Shown: positions 1 through 5,027 of the stretch, one piece after another
Position numbering within the stretch: position 1 is the stretch's first letter
Layout: each line of letters begins with the position of its first letter
Source: CAYGZA01 sp964354135
Lineage (GTDB): Bacteria; Planctomycetota; Planctomycetia; Pirellulales; Thermoguttaceae
NCBI GenBank assembly: GCA_964354135.1
Contig: CAYGZA010000405.1
Coordinates: forward strand, 1 to 5,027
DNA length: 5,027 nt
Direction: 5' to 3'
The notes under the pieces: model-generated
Seen by the model: only the letters and a program-made list of their open reading frames with translations
What the model was told of the DNA's origin: nothing
Databases searched by the model: none
Translations under genes and position numbers: made by a program

Positions 1-1
1 G

Positions 2-373
2 AAGCCGCGGCCGGACCAAGTGGCCCCCGAAGTGCGGGAAACGGCGGCGGCTTCCTTCGGCAAGAGTGGCGGCAAAGAGGGCCCGCCCGCCGCAAGACCT
101 CCCGGCGACCCCAAATCCGCGAAGCCTGCCAAGGATCAACAAGACCGCGGGCGGATCTGGGTCAAGCAGGGCGATTCCGTCCGGCCCGTCCAGGTGCAGA
201 TCGGCGCGACCGACGGGTCGCTCACCGAGGTCAGCGGCGAGGAGGCGGAAGAAGGGATGGAAGTCGTGACGGGGGAGAACCGCCCCGAGCAGGTCGCTGA
301 GAACTCCAAGAATCCGTTCGCCCCGCCCCAAATCCCGCGCGGCGGTCAGCGGAAAGGCCCGCCACCCCCATAA
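2..373 (+). CDS. C-terminal part of a MacA/HlyD-type efflux periplasmic adaptor (5' partial)
   Basis: The frame is open from the left window edge to the TAA at 371-373, so about 123 C-terminal residues are seen and the true start lies outside. The segment RIWVKQGDSVRPVQVQIG, then TDGSLTEV and EGMEVVTGE, matches the membrane-proximal beta domain that ends MacA/AcrA-like adaptors, where 'VWV..G..V..V.V..G..DG..TEV..GL..GD.VV.G' is usual. Such proteins sit in the periplasm, anchored at the inner membrane, and link an inner-membrane pump to an outer-membrane channel. Before this domain is a low-complexity Ala/Gly/Pro/Lys linker of about 40 residues. After it is a Pro-rich tail ending in PPPP. Both are longer than in Escherichia coli MacA. 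The gene is followed after 16 bases by a MacB-type transporter, which supports the call and a shared operon. The family call rests only on this C-terminal end, so the exact subfamily is open. Confidence 0.8.
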   Translation, partial: KPRPDQVAPEVRETAAASFGKSGGKEGPPAARPPGDPKSAKPAKDQQDRGRIWVKQGDSVRPVQVQIGATDGSLTEVSGEEAEEGMEVVTGENRPEQVAENSKNPFAPPQIPRGGQRKGPPPP

Positions 374-389
374 CCACCGGGAGTTCGTT

Positions 390-2687
390 ATGGAGCTCAT
401 TCGGCTTGAAGACGTCAGCAAGACGTATCACCTGGGTCAAGTCGACGTCCCGGCTTTGAAAGGGGTATCCCTCTCGATTGCCTGCGGTGAGATGGTCGCG
501 CTGATGGGGGCTTCGGGCTCCGGCAAGACGACGCTGATGAACATCCTCGGATGCCTGGACCGGCCGACCTCGGGCGAACACTGGTTCGACGGCCAGCAGA
601 TGAGCTGCCTTTCCCCGAATCAGCGGGCGCTGGTGCGAGCCGAGAAGCTCGGCTTCGTCTTTCAGAACTTCAACCTCCTGCCGCGGACTACGGCCCTGCA
701 GAACCTCATCATGCCGCTGGACTACTCCCCGCATCGGCCTTCGGGCGGGGAAGCCCGCCGGCTGGCCTGGACCCTCTTGGATCGCGTGGGGCTGGCCGAC
801 CGGGCCGACCACGAGCCGTCGCAGATGTCCGGCGGACAACAGCAGCGGGTGGCGATCGGCCGCGCGCTGGTCAACCGGCCCTCGCTCCTGCTGGCCGACG
901 AGCCGACGGGAAACCTCGACTCGCATACCAGCGTCGAGATCCTGCGGATGTTCCAGCAGCTCAACGTCGAGGGGATCACCGTCATTCTCGTGACGCACGA
1001 TCCGAACGTGGCCGCGTTTGCACATCGGACGATCCGGCTCCACGACGGTCAGGTCGAAAGCGATGAGGCGAAGACGTCCGGCACGGAGGAGGACTGTCCG
1101 CTCTCTGAAGCAAGTCCCGAACCGGCCTTCACGCTCCCGGCGGTTGCCCCGCATGCTCCGGCAGTTCCCGCGGCCAAGGGGAACGGAGATACGGCGGTTC
1201 TAGCGGTTGCCGAACCGGATAGGACCGCACCGCAGCCGGCGCCGAAGCCGACGGCCGGGGTCTCGGGCTCGCTTTACGGCGACGCCGGACCCAAGCCGCG
1301 AGGCTGGACTTTGCCGGCGATGCTCCCCCCTACGTTTCGCACGGCGCTTAGTGCCCTGCGGCGCAATATCCTGCGGTCCGCCTTGACGGCCCTGGGCGTG
1401 ATCATCGGGGTCGGCGCCGTGATTGCCATGATGGAAATCGGTCAGGGCTCCAGGACCGCTTTGCTGAAGACGATCGCCAGCATGGGGGCGAACACCCTGA
1501 TGGTCCAATCCGGCGCGGCCTCCAGCGGCGGCGTCACCTTCGGCGCCGGGAGCGTGCTGACCCTCACCCCGCAGGACGCCGTCGAGATCGCCCGCCAGTG
1601 CCCCACCGTCTCGGACGTTGCTCCCCTCGTTCGCGCCAAACCGCAGGTCATCTACGGCAACCGCAACTGGATCCCCTTCCAAGTCAGCGGCACGACGCCG
1701 TCGTACCTGGCGGTGCGCGATTGGGACATGGATGAGGGCAACATGTTCACCGACCGCGACGTCAACAATTCCGGCAAGGTGTGCGTCATCGGTCAGACGC
1801 TAGAGCGGGTGCTCTTCGAGGGTGAATCCCCCATCGACAAGGAAGTCCGCGTCGGGAACGTCTCGCTGCGGGTCATCGGCGTGCTGACCCGGAAGGGGGC
1901 GAACATGATGGGGATGGACCAGGACGACGTCCTGCTGGCGCCTTGGCCGACGATCAAGTTCCGCGTGAGCGGCACCACCCTGAGCAACGTTACGCCGACC
2001 GCCGCGGCCTCCGGCGGTACGACCAATCAGGTCAACACCCTGAACAACCTCTACCCCGGCTCCCAGTCGCTGTACCCCGTGCCGTCGGCGACCCAGGCGG
2101 CCGACACGCCTCAGCCGGTCCGCGTCACCAACGTGGACCAGATCATGGTGAAGGCCGCTTCCGCCGAGGAGATCCCGCAGGCCATGGATCAGATCACCGA
2201 CCTCTTGCGCGAACGGCACCGCATTCGCGCCGCTCAGGCCGATGACTTCAACATCCGCGACATGACCGAGTTCACCAAGGCCTTCGCGTCCCAGTCGCAG
2301 ATCATCGGGAACTTTCTCGTGGCGGTGGCACTGATCTCGCTGGTCGTGGGCGGCGTGGGGATCATGAACATCATGCTCGTCTCCGTCACCGAGCGTACGC
2401 GCGAGATCGGACTTCGCATGGCCGTCGGCGCCCGGAGCTACCACATCCTGCGCCAATTCCTCGTCGAGGCCGTGGTGCTCTGCGTCATCGGCGGGGCCCT
2501 GGGGATCGCGGCCGGCCGGGGCGTGTCTTTGTTTGTGACGTTCAGACTCGGCTGGCCCACGGAAATCTCGCTTCCCGCGATCGTCGCGGCCGTGGCCGTC
2601 TCCGCGACCGTGGGCGTGGTCTTCGGCTTCTATCCCGCGTGGAAGGCCTCGCGATTGGACCCGATCGAGGCCCTGCGGTACGAGTAA
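390..2687 (+). CDS. macB: MacB-type ABC transporter, fused ATPase and permease
   Basis: 765 residues. The ATG at 390 has GGGAG at 379-383, six bases upstream, and begins the canonical MELIRLEDVSKTY. The N-terminal ATPase domain (about 1-225) has Walker A GASGSGKT (40-47), Q-loop Q92, signature MSGGQQQR (146-153), Walker B LLLADEP with D170 and E171, and H-loop H203: all catalytic positions are intact. A Pro/Ala-rich linker (about 225-310) leads to the first membrane helix (about 330-350), a large periplasmic domain (to about 610), and three C-terminal helices (about 638-664, 690-714, 726-748). The FtsX-type motifs GGVGIMNIMLVSVTERTREIGLRMAVGA and the end YPAWKASRLDPIEALRYE are typical. MacB uses ATP in the cytoplasm to drive a periplasmic pump with MacA and a TolC-like channel, exporting macrolides, peptides or lipid-like substrates; the substrate here is unknown. 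It is about 115 residues longer than E. coli MacB because of the linker and an uncharged Thr/Ser/Asn-rich insert at about 527-578. The adaptor gene lies directly upstream. Confidence 0.95.
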   Translation: MELIRLEDVSKTYHLGQVDVPALKGVSLSIACGEMVALMGASGSGKTTLMNILGCLDRPTSGEHWFDGQQMSCLSPNQRALVRAEKLGFVFQNFNLLPRTTALQNLIMPLDYSPHRPSGGEARRLAWTLLDRVGLADRADHEPSQMSGGQQQRVAIGRALVNRPSLLLADEPTGNLDSHTSVEILRMFQQLNVEGITVILVTHDPNVAAFAHRTIRLHDGQVESDEAKTSGTEEDCPLSEASPEPAFTLPAVAPHAPAVPAAKGNGDTAVLAVAEPDRTAPQPAPKPTAGVSGSLYGDAGPKPRGWTLPAMLPPTFRTALSALRRNILRSALTALGVIIGVGAVIAMMEIGQGSRTALLKTIASMGANTLMVQSGAASSGGVTFGAGSVLTLTPQDAVEIARQCPTVSDVAPLVRAKPQVIYGNRNWIPFQVSGTTPSYLAVRDWDMDEGNMFTDRDVNNSGKVCVIGQTLERVLFEGESPIDKEVRVGNVSLRVIGVLTRKGANMMGMDQDDVLLAPWPTIKFRVSGTTLSNVTPTAAASGGTTNQVNTLNNLYPGSQSLYPVPSATQAADTPQPVRVTNVDQIMVKAASAEEIPQAMDQITDLLRERHRIRAAQADDFNIRDMTEFTKAFASQSQIIGNFLVAVALISLVVGGVGIMNIMLVSVTERTREIGLRMAVGARSYHILRQFLVEAVVLCVIGGALGIAAGRGVSLFVTFRLGWPTEISLPAIVAAVAVSATVGVVFGFYPAWKASRLDPIEALRYE

Positions 2688-2705
2688 TACTACTAACGTC
2701 AAGGA

Positions 2706-2724
2706 TCTGCGCACGCCGCGCAGA
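2706..2724. repeat. Hairpin TCTGCGC / GCGCAGA
   Basis: A perfect 7-bp stem, TCTGCGC (2706-2712) with GCGCAGA (2718-2724), around a 5-base loop, starting 19 bases after the macB stop codon. Its right arm shares the three bases 2722-2724 with the next, longer stem, so the two full structures cannot both form on one strand. There is no T-run directly after it, so it is not a standard terminator alone. Confidence 0.6.
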
Positions 2725-2758
2725 CTTCCGAAGTCTTCGAGACTTCGGAAGTCTCTTT
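2722..2758 (+). terminator. Perfect 15-bp inverted repeat, likely terminator between convergent genes
   Basis: AGACTTCCGAAGTCT (2722-2736) and AGACTTCGGAAGTCT (2740-2754) are exact reverse complements separated by TCG. On the plus strand CTTTG follows, a very short T-tract. It sits 35 bases after the macB stop and between two genes that converge, where a terminator is expected. It could serve both directions, although the minus-strand side has no T-run. Each arm is also nearly self-complementary around its central base (C in one, G in the other), so the arms can be read as two tandem 15-base palindromes. The hairpin is certain from the sequence; terminator function is inferred. Confidence 0.6.
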
Positions 2759-2786
2759 GAATGCGGCTTCGCTGCGATAGGCCCAA

Positions 2787-2819
2787 CGGGGTCAGGCACC
2801 CCGGTCCGGCCGCGCGGCC
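2787..2819. repeat. Palindrome pair overlapping the 3' end of the ATPase gene
   Basis: Two adjacent palindromic units. CGGGGT (2787-2792) pairs with ACCCCG (2798-2803) around the loop CAGGC, and GGCCGCGCGGCC (2808-2819) is a perfect 12-bp palindrome. The sequences GGCCCAACGG and GGCCCAACCG flank them as near direct repeats. The TGA of the minus-strand ATPase gene (2792-2794) spans the end of the first stem and its loop. Short hairpins with a GGTCAGGCACC-like core remind me of REP-type intergenic repeats, but one copy in one window cannot establish that. Confidence 0.5.
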
Positions 2820-3508
2820 CAACCGTCATCCATTTCTGAGTTGACGGAGGATGCTCCGATGGGTCCCCCGGCCCCGGCGGCGACCGCATCGCGCAGTCCC
2901 CCGTCATCTCGTTTGGCCATCGACCGTCGGAGGGAGCCAAGCGGCAGTCGCCCGTGTGGCTCGGGGAACGCCAGCCAGGCCAGCATACCCTTGTCCCACG
3001 CATCGGCATCCACAACCCACCTGTGGTGATAGAGCCGGTTGGCCATCGGGGGTTCCAACTCGAACCCATTGGCGGCCACTCCGGCCGGGTTGCAGGCGCA
3101 CAAGATCCACGTCTCTTGCGGCAAGGGCAGATCGCCAACGTACTTCTCTGCAATCACGCGGAGAAGCGCAGCCTGCACTGCCGGCGGGCAGGTCGTCAGC
3201 TCGTCGATAAACACGATCCAGGGGCGCCCATCGTGGCAATCCATCGCCCACTTGGGCGGAACCAGGGCCATGTAGACCTTGGTCTCCTTGCCGTTGCCAT
3301 CCTTGACCGCCTCCACTTGGATCGGGTAGGGGTAGCCGCCGACATCGGCCGGTTCACGCAAGCTGCCGATCAGCGTGTAGATCGGCCTCCCGGTAGCGCG
3401 GGCGAACGCCTCCACAGTCTTGGTCTTGGCCGTGCCAGGCATCCCTTCCGCCTTAGGCACGACCATGCTGGTCTGGGCTATCGCCCAGTAGACCTCGTTC
3501 ACGTTCAT
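2792..3508 (-). CDS. MoxR-like AAA+ ATPase (AAA_5 type), probably 3'-truncated
   Basis: 238 residues from the ATG at 3506-3508. This start is preferred because GGGAGGT (3513-3519) lies five bases upstream and the protein then begins MNVNEVYWAIAQTS, the right distance before the P-loop. Visible motifs are Walker A GMPGTAKT (22-29), Walker B WIVFIDE (97-103, D102 and E103), sensor-1 asparagine N140 in CACNPAG, and an arginine (R158) in PMANRLYH at the place of the MoxR 'DRF' motif. MoxR-type ATPases use ATP to remodel protein partners, often a vWA-domain protein encoded next door. Recognisable similarity fades after FPEPH (181-185). The last 50 or so residues are Gly/Ala/Arg-rich, and the final 19 are encoded by palindromic DNA, so most of the C-terminal lid seems lost or replaced. 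No vWA gene follows; macB converges instead. The gene lies 185 bases downstream of the 284-residue gene on the same strand. An in-frame extension to ATG 3640 (282 residues) is possible. Substrate and pathway are unknown. Confidence 0.82.
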   Translation of the reverse strand: MNVNEVYWAIAQTSMVVPKAEGMPGTAKTKTVEAFARATGRPIYTLIGSLREPADVGGYPYPIQVEAVKDGNGKETKVYMALVPPKWAMDCHDGRPWIVFIDELTTCPPAVQAALLRVIAEKYVGDLPLPQETWILCACNPAGVAANGFELEPPMANRLYHHRWVVDADAWDKGMLAWLAFPEPHGRLPLGSLRRSMAKRDDGGLRDAVAAGAGGPIGASSVNSEMDDGWAARPDRGA

Positions 3509-3512
3509 AGTC

Positions 3513-3519
3513 ACCTCCC
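3513..3519 (-). promoter_or_regulatory. Strong Shine-Dalgarno site fixing the ATPase start
   Basis: Minus-strand GGGAGGT with a 5-base spacer to ATG 3508. It is far stronger than anything before the alternative in-frame starts at 3640 (ATG) and 3673 (GTG), so it decides the annotated start. Confidence 0.75.
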
Positions 3520-3580
3520 GTAGTGGGCCGCACGCTGGCGGCATGTTATCAACATGGAGCCCTTCGCTGCACAGCCATGC

Positions 3581-3598
3581 CGCTACCAGTCTGTAGCG
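3581..3598 (-). promoter_or_regulatory. Hairpin CGCTAC / GTAGCG in the ATPase leader
   Basis: A perfect 6-bp stem with a 6-base loop, 73 bases upstream of the ATPase start. The stop codon of the possible 9-codon leader ORF is within its right arm on the minus strand. There is no T-run, so it is not a terminator. A role in translation or RNA processing is only inferred. Confidence 0.35.
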
Positions 3599-3612
3599 CT
3601 GGAGCAACGCAT
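3583..3612 (-). CDS. Possible 9-residue leader peptide
   Basis: ATG at 3612 lies eight bases after AAAGGAGGT (3621-3629), one of the best ribosome-binding sequences in the window, and encodes MRCSSATDW before TAG (3583-3585). The ORF covers the left arm, the loop and part of the right arm of the hairpin at 3581-3598, so ribosomes on it would open that structure. This is the layout of a regulatory leader, but no run of one amino acid suggests a sensed signal. It may equally be chance, with the strong ribosome site belonging to a decayed or frameshifted small gene. Confidence 0.3.
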   Translation of the reverse strand: MRCSSATDW

Positions 3613-3693
3613 CGAAAGGCACCTCCTTTGCAGGCACCATCCAACCCGCCCCCGTGCCGCCACAAGGCGACACAGGAGCAGGCAGGAGAGTGG

Positions 3694-4548
3694 CTACGCT
3701 GAGCAGAGGGCCGCAGAGCTGTGGCTCTGGCCCATGCCTTGCATGGCTGCCACGACAGCGGCGCTCTGGACCACCTGGGTGACGGACTTCAGGTTCTCCA
3801 GGCCGGCCCCAAGGATGCTCGAATAGGACTCGACCAGGGCGGCCAACTCCATCGCCCGGTCTTTCCGCTTCTCCAAGCCGTCCTCACGCAGCTTGCCCCC
3901 CAACTCCTCCAGGATGGCGTTGGCCTCCTGCATGACCTGCTCTTGCAATGCCTTGGTCAGATGCTGCGCCGTCCTCGGGTTCAACTCCGTCCGAAGGACC
4001 AGCATATCGTTCCCCGCGGCCTCCAAGGCGTCGGACAAGGACGCCCATGTTGCCAGCGCTTCCTCGGGAAGCCAGTAAAGCCCGCCACGTTCTCGCAAGC
4101 GGATGCCCTGCAAGGCGCCAACCATCTGGACCAGCGCCGCGGTCAGCTTGGCAGGGGCCACGAGCCGACTCTGCTTGTCGAACTCCTCCTGCACCTTCCC
4201 GCTCATGTCCGGCTCCCAGGACCAGCCATCCTGGGTCTTGCGCATCACCTGCCCGTTGACTACCTTGAAAGACAGGAAATGCGAGTAGTCGTTGACCTCC
4301 GTCTCCCTCTTGACATCCACCAGTTCGCACCCGTGCTCGTGGTGCTTCTTGTGGCGCTGGATAAGCTGGTCCTTGCTCTTGGCCACCTCCCCGACGGCCG
4401 CCTTCAGGGCCTCATACTCCGTCTTGGGCCCGGGCGCAAGATGGCCCAGCCCAGCACTCTCAAATGCCGCTCTGGCGGCATACAGATCCGTGTCCTGAAG
4501 GTTCCAGGACACCATCGCCCCGTAAACCGGGTAGTCAACACGACTCAT
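3694..4548 (-). CDS. Uncharacterised 284-residue helical protein next to the MoxR-like ATPase (possibly DUF6744-like)
   Basis: ATG at 4546-4548 with AAGGAG (4558-4563) nine bases upstream; TAG at 3694-3696. No signal peptide or membrane helix is seen, so it is probably cytoplasmic. Residues 1-60 are mixed helix. Residues 66-74 carry a His/Cys cluster (H66, H69, H70, H72, C74, in RHKKHHEHGC) that could bind metal. About 85-115 looks like a small beta region with YSHFLSFKVVNGQV. From about 120 to 270 the protein is mostly predicted amphipathic helix, with charged, heptad-like stretches at 195-260 (EEL..KLRE..LEKRKDRAMEL) and a hydrophobic Ala/Val patch at 262-270. I do not recognise a catalytic motif. 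It loosely recalls DUF6744-type proteins found beside AAA ATPases, from memory and untested. As the gene before a MoxR-like ATPase on the same strand, it may be the ATPase's partner or substrate adaptor; that is inference. Confidence 0.8.
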   Translation of the reverse strand: MSRVDYPVYGAMVSWNLQDTDLYAARAAFESAGLGHLAPGPKTEYEALKAAVGEVAKSKDQLIQRHKKHHEHGCELVDVKRETEVNDYSHFLSFKVVNGQVMRKTQDGWSWEPDMSGKVQEEFDKQSRLVAPAKLTAALVQMVGALQGIRLRERGGLYWLPEEALATWASLSDALEAAGNDMLVLRTELNPRTAQHLTKALQEQVMQEANAILEELGGKLREDGLEKRKDRAMELAALVESYSSILGAGLENLKSVTQVVQSAAVVAAMQGMGQSHSSAALCSA

Positions 4549-4566
4549 GGCAATTCTCTCCTTCGG

Positions 4567-4662
4567 TCAGGGAACAGAACAATCGGCTGGCGGCATAGCG
4601 CCGTTTCCATGCTTGGCCTTAACTGGCAGCATATCGCCTACTGGCGGCATTTCTGGCGGCAT
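4567..4662 (-). CDS. Possible 31-residue small protein built on MPP repeats
   Basis: From ATG 4662 to TGA 4567-4569 the minus strand encodes a peptide starting MPPEMPPVGDMLPV and ending GAMPPADCSVP. All four copies of the ATGCYGCCAG repeat fall in this frame, at offsets of 0, 12, 30 and 66 bases, so each starts with Met-Pro-Pro or Met-Leu-Pro. No good ribosome-binding sequence precedes ATG 4662 or ATG 4650, and the frame is open further upstream to about 4752 without a better start. It would end 18 bases before the 284-residue gene. The frame coincidence favours coding; the missing ribosome site argues against. It may instead be a non-coding repeat cluster. Confidence 0.25.
   Translation of the reverse strand: MPPEMPPVGDMLPVKAKHGNGAMPPADCSVP
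4587..4662. repeat. Four direct copies of CTGGCRGCAT (minus strand ATGCYGCCAG)
   Basis: Copies are at 4587-4596, 4623-4632 (one change, A for G), 4641-4650 and 4653-4662, all in the same orientation with start-to-start distances of 36, 18 and 12 bases. Two more exact copies lie at 3535-3544, upstream of the ATPase, and at 4472-4481, inside the 284-residue gene. The array occupies the leader of the 284-residue gene, ending about 40 bases before its start. It could be a regulator or RNA-binding site, or part of a small repetitive coding sequence. Confidence 0.6.
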
Positions 4663-4677
4663 TAGGTGAATCCCAAT

Positions 4678-4695
4678 CTGCGGCCGCCTCCGCAG
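4678..4695 (-). promoter_or_regulatory. Hairpin CTGCGG / CCGCAG between two minus-strand genes
   Basis: A perfect 6-bp GC-rich stem with a 6-base loop, beginning 24 bases after the stop of the 62-residue gene in the direction of transcription. No T-run follows on the minus strand, so it is at best a weak or factor-dependent stop, or an RNA-stabilising structure, between that gene and the repeat-bearing leader. Confidence 0.35.
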
Positions 4696-4718
4696 TCCAC
4701 GGGAATGGGGTGCGTACT

Positions 4719-4907
4719 CTACCGAGTAATCTCCTTGCCGCCGTCGTCATAGCGGCAAACCACGAGTTCCGGCTCCGCGTGCGGACCTATGAGAACACAC
4801 AGGCCGTCCTGACCCAGCACAATCACTGCGGGCTTGCCAGCAGCGTAGGACCAGAGTACGGCCGCCTCACGGGCCGCCGAGATTGTTTTCGTCACGATCG
4901 GAACCAT
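4719..4907 (-). CDS. Hypothetical 62-residue protein
   Basis: ATG at 4905-4907 with GGGGAG (4914-4919) six bases upstream; TAG at 4719-4721. The chain begins MVPIVTKTISAAREAAVLWSYAAGK, which reads as an amphipathic helix. Then come two strand-like segments, PAVIVLGQDGLCVLIG and ELVVCRYDDGG, and a charged end KEITR. The beta strands separated by polar turns suggest a small compact alpha+beta protein. I recognise no family and no motif that gives a function. It is the first gene of the minus-strand block, 170 bases before the 284-residue gene, and may be transcribed with it. The good ribosome site and protein-like composition support it as a real gene; its shortness is the main doubt. Confidence 0.6.
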   Translation of the reverse strand: MVPIVTKTISAAREAAVLWSYAAGKPAVIVLGQDGLCVLIGPHAEPELVVCRYDDGGKEITR

Positions 4908-5027
4908 GCGATACTCCCCGAGAAATGCCCCTGAAACGCCTACGGCCGCGATGGCGGGCCGATCGCGGACCGAATCGACCCCGCCCCGCCAACGAAAACG
5001 CCCCGCGATTTGCAGGGCGTGGCAAGC
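4908..5027. other. Intergenic region upstream of the minus-strand block
   Basis: No ORF of note. Apart from the ribosome site at 4914-4919 and the terminator-like hairpin at 4994-5020, it is GC-rich sequence in which I see no convincing -35/-10 promoter. Because a terminator-like hairpin precedes the 62-residue gene in the direction of transcription, a promoter for the minus-strand block is expected here but cannot be pinpointed. Confidence 0.4.
4994..5020 (-). terminator. Probable rho-independent terminator of a gene beyond the right edge
   Basis: On the minus strand ACGCCC (5015-5020) pairs with GGGCGT (4998-5003) and is followed by TTTTCG (T-run at 4995-4998). The 11-base loop can add two more inner pairs after a mismatch. 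A GC stem with a T-run on this strand fits termination of a gene located to the right of the window, separating it from the 62-residue gene. The short T-run keeps confidence moderate. Confidence 0.5.

Larger units (their letters stand above)
3509..3693 (-). other. 185-base leader upstream of the ATPase gene
   Basis: This stretch between the 284-residue gene and the ATPase holds no clear full-size gene. It contains a second strong ribosome-binding sequence AAAGGAGGT (3621-3629), a 9-codon ORF behind it, a hairpin CGCTAC/GTAGCG (3581-3598), a smaller hairpin GCCGC/GCGGC (3527-3542) just upstream of the ATPase ribosome site, and one copy of ATGCCGCCAG (3535-3544). The ATPase reading frame is also open through the whole stretch and looks partly coding (for example VPFDALLQRYRLVAAWL), so an N-terminal extension of up to 55 residues, or a frameshifted small gene, cannot be excluded. 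Confidence 0.45.

Noticed and set aside
231..1154. A 307-codon minus-strand open frame across the MacB ATPase domain
   Set aside because: It is antisense to conserved Walker and signature motifs; Arg-rich shadow translation with no family resemblance.
1800..2822. A 340-codon minus-strand open frame across the 3' half of macB
   Set aside because: It is a shadow of the clearly conserved MacB permease, with Arg/Gly/His-rich, non-protein-like composition, and it runs through the intergenic hairpins.
3509..3673. Starting the ATPase at GTG 3673 or ATG 3640
   Set aside because: Neither has a ribosome site comparable to GGGAGGT at 3513-3519, and the 3508 start gives the normal spacing to the P-loop. 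The extension is kept only as an alternative.
4464..4481. Inverted repeat ATGCCGC / GCGGCAT inside the 284-residue gene as a regulatory site
   Set aside because: It lies within coding sequence (LYAARAAF) and can be explained by alanine codons; only the shared 10-mer is noted.
4587..4662. The repeat cluster as a CRISPR array
   Set aside because: The repeats are only 10 bases with irregular spacers of 2, 8 and 26 bases, and no cas gene is present.
3721..4665. A long plus-strand open frame (314 codons) opposite the 284-residue gene
   Set aside because: It is antisense to a better gene with a ribosome site. Its translation is rich in His/Leu/Gln/Arg as expected for a shadow frame in GC-rich DNA, and it has no recognisable motif.

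Overview
The window is GC-rich (strong G/C preference at third codon positions) and holds two oppositely oriented blocks that meet tail to tail near 2690-2790. The organism is a bacterium with a double membrane. The long Ala/Pro/Gly-rich inserts in the adaptor tail and in the MacB protein, and the palindromic intergenic DNA, resemble what I remember of Planctomycetota genomes. That assignment is inference and was not tested by a search.

Left block, plus strand (1-2687): the C-terminal end of a MacA/HlyD-type periplasmic adaptor (starts before the window, stops at 373). After 16 bases comes a complete MacB-type ABC transporter of 765 residues with its ATPase and permease fused in one chain. 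Together they form the inner-membrane and periplasmic parts of a tripartite export machine. No TolC-like outer-membrane gene is visible.

Junction (2688-2850): a short convergent intergenic stretch dense in palindromes. It has a 7-bp hairpin overlapping a perfect 15-bp inverted repeat whose arms are each nearly palindromic, then a CGGGGT/ACCCCG hairpin and a 12-bp perfect palindrome. The last two lie inside the 3' end of the oppositely oriented gene.

Right block, minus strand (read from 5027 down to 2792): a probable terminator of an upstream gene, a 62-residue hypothetical protein, a leader with four in-frame copies of ATGCYGCCAG, a 284-residue helical protein of unknown function, a 185-base leader with two hairpins and a possible 9-codon peptide, and a MoxR-like AAA+ ATPase of 238 residues. 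The ATPase has intact Walker A, Walker B and sensor motifs but lacks most of the C-terminal lid expected of the family. It runs straight into the palindromic DNA, and no von Willebrand A (vWA) partner follows. I read the right block as a MoxR-type ATPase module of unknown function, probably cut short at its 3' end. It is the least ordinary part of the window, but the sequence alone does not show that it is a new system.
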